In this document: positions 63,257 to 64,000 of the stretch, piece by piece
Layout: every line of letters starts with the position of its first letter
Position numbering within the stretch: position 1 is the stretch's first letter
DNA from: Sphingomonadales bacterium 32-65-25
Lineage (GTDB): Bacteria > Pseudomonadota > Alphaproteobacteria > Sphingomonadales > Sphingomonadaceae
DNA: 64,000 nucleotides
Assembly: GCA_002280855.1 (NCBI GenBank)
Contig: NCEU01000008.1
Span: forward strand, 248,001-312,000
Direction: 5' to 3'
Notes under the pieces: model-generated
Database searches by the model: none
What the model was told of the DNA's origin: nothing
The model's input: only the letters and a program-made list of their open reading frames with translations
Program-made: the position numbers and the translations under genes

Positions 63257-64000
63257 TCAGTTCAAACTCAGGGCCACCAGTTCGGCCGGATGATCAACGC
63301 CGCCCACCCCGACCACGATATATTGCTTGCCCTTGTGCATGTAGGTGATCGGCGGCGACGTCGTGCCGGCACCGAGATCGGCCTGCCACGCCACCTTCCC
63401 GGTCTTCTTGTCATAGGCGCGGAACATGTTGCCGCCGCTCAATTTGGGAATGCTGAGGCCAACCTTGTCGCCTTCACCGACGAACAGGAAGGATTTGGTG
63501 AGCAGCGGCGCAGCGCGGCCAGCCTGGCCAAGCGGCGGCAGATTGAGATCCTTCAGCAACGGATGGTCACGCGGGCCTTCGCCATTGGGTACCATCCACA
63601 GATGATCACCGCTGTTCATGTCGATCGCCGTGATCCGGCCATAGGGCGGCTTGACCATGGGCAGGCCCTGCGGCCCTTCCATGTACAGGCTTGATTCCGG
63701 TGGCCGCTTGTAATTGTCCCGGCCGATCCACGGCACGCTGACCGACGGGATATAGATCACCCCGGTTTCCGGATCGAGCGCGGCACCGGTCCAGTTGGCG
63801 CCGCCCACCCAGCCGGGCATGTACAGCGTGCCCAGCTTGCCATCGGGCCCGCCAGCCACCGATGGCGGCGTGTACATGGGGCCATGCTGGTAGCGGCTGA
63901 GGATCTGCACCGCTTCGGCCCGCAGCGCCGGCGTGTAGTCGATCAACTGATCCTCATCCATGCCCTGCCGGTCGAACGGTTTGGGCTTGGCCGGAATCGG
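63257..64000 (-). CDS. PQQ-dependent quinoprotein dehydrogenase, C-terminal part
   Basis: The C-terminal 247 residues of a large eight-bladed quinoprotein that continues beyond the right window edge. Propeller repeats are visible (GTLYMPGWVGGANWTGAALDPETGVIYIPSV; ITAIDMNSGDHLWMVPNGEG; FRAYDKKTGKVAWQADLGAG), with the usual end SPPITYMHKGKQYIVVGVGG. Glucose, alcohol or quinate dehydrogenase cannot be told apart from this part. It is adjacent to the sugar dehydrogenase and probably in its operon. Confidence 0.88.
   Translation of the reverse strand, partial: PIPAKPKPFDRQGMDEDQLIDYTPALRAEAVQILSRYQHGPMYTPPSVAGGPDGKLGTLYMPGWVGGANWTGAALDPETGVIYIPSVSVPWIGRDNYKRPPESSLYMEGPQGLPMVKPPYGRITAIDMNSGDHLWMVPNGEGPRDHPLLKDLNLPPLGQAGRAAPLLTKSFLFVGEGDKVGLSIPKLSGGNMFRAYDKKTGKVAWQADLGAGTTSPPITYMHKGKQYIVVGVGGVDHPAELVALSLN

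Noticed and set aside
1..64000. tRNA, rRNA or CRISPR features
   Set aside because: No T-loop-like sequence in a cloverleaf context, no rRNA-like segment and no regularly spaced short direct repeats were found on reading both strands.

Overview
The window is about 64 kb of a GC-rich alphaproteobacterial chromosome, most probably from a sphingomonad (order Sphingomonadales). Three things point there: a ceramide/sphingolipid biosynthesis cluster, the cell-cycle regulator TrcR (DUF1013), and the argS-SPOR-nagZ-scpA-scpB block. No rRNA, tRNA, CRISPR array or replication origin was seen.

Layout. 1-4.5 kb: the end of an epimerase, a DUF885 hydrolase, an amidohydrolase and a CoA-binding protein. 4.5-9.3 kb: an Mrp/ApbC Fe-S carrier diverges from hflK-hflC and degP (membrane and envelope protein quality control). 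9.3-17.8 kb: a sphingolipid locus on the minus strand, running acyl-ACP/AMP ligase, ceramide reductase-like epimerase, ACP, serine palmitoyltransferase, LptF, LptG and a GNAT-fold ceramide synthase candidate, with a PycTM-like membrane protein inserted on the opposite strand. 17.9-28.3 kb: recX, a TonB receptor with a Fur-box-like site, clpA, and a phosphatase/TonB-receptor group. 28.5-35.8 kb: two acyl-CoA dehydrogenases, a sulfotransferase-like and class IV aminotransferase pair, a quinone oxidoreductase, kynureninase and trcR. 35.9-40.9 kb: the scpB-scpA-nagZ-SPOR-argS operon on the minus strand. 41-48.4 kb: a DnaJ-like protein, a globin-like protein, an AqpS-like channel, two very small genes, a cold-shock protein, an orphan CpaB, an acyl-CoA dehydrogenase, a Sua5/TsaC protein and a YqjI-like PadR regulator. 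48.5-52.8 kb: a DUF6628-like protein, a D-aminoacylase-like protein, a K+ channel interrupted by an amber codon, and a MetX-like hydrolase.

52.9-61.5 kb is an accessory region. It holds tandem cassettes encoding small exported proteins separated by a conserved intergenic module, a larger exported protein, a lipoprotein in which TPRs are fused to a secretin domain, a cyclic-nucleotide-binding MscS channel and a decayed IS5-family transposase. The window ends with a heme-less cytochrome-c-like small protein and two PQQ-type dehydrogenases.

The most interesting points are the embedding of an LptF/LptG pair in the ceramide pathway genes with a PycTM-like protein beside them, the cassette array beside a lipid-anchored TPR-secretin, and the apparently inactivated potassium channel.
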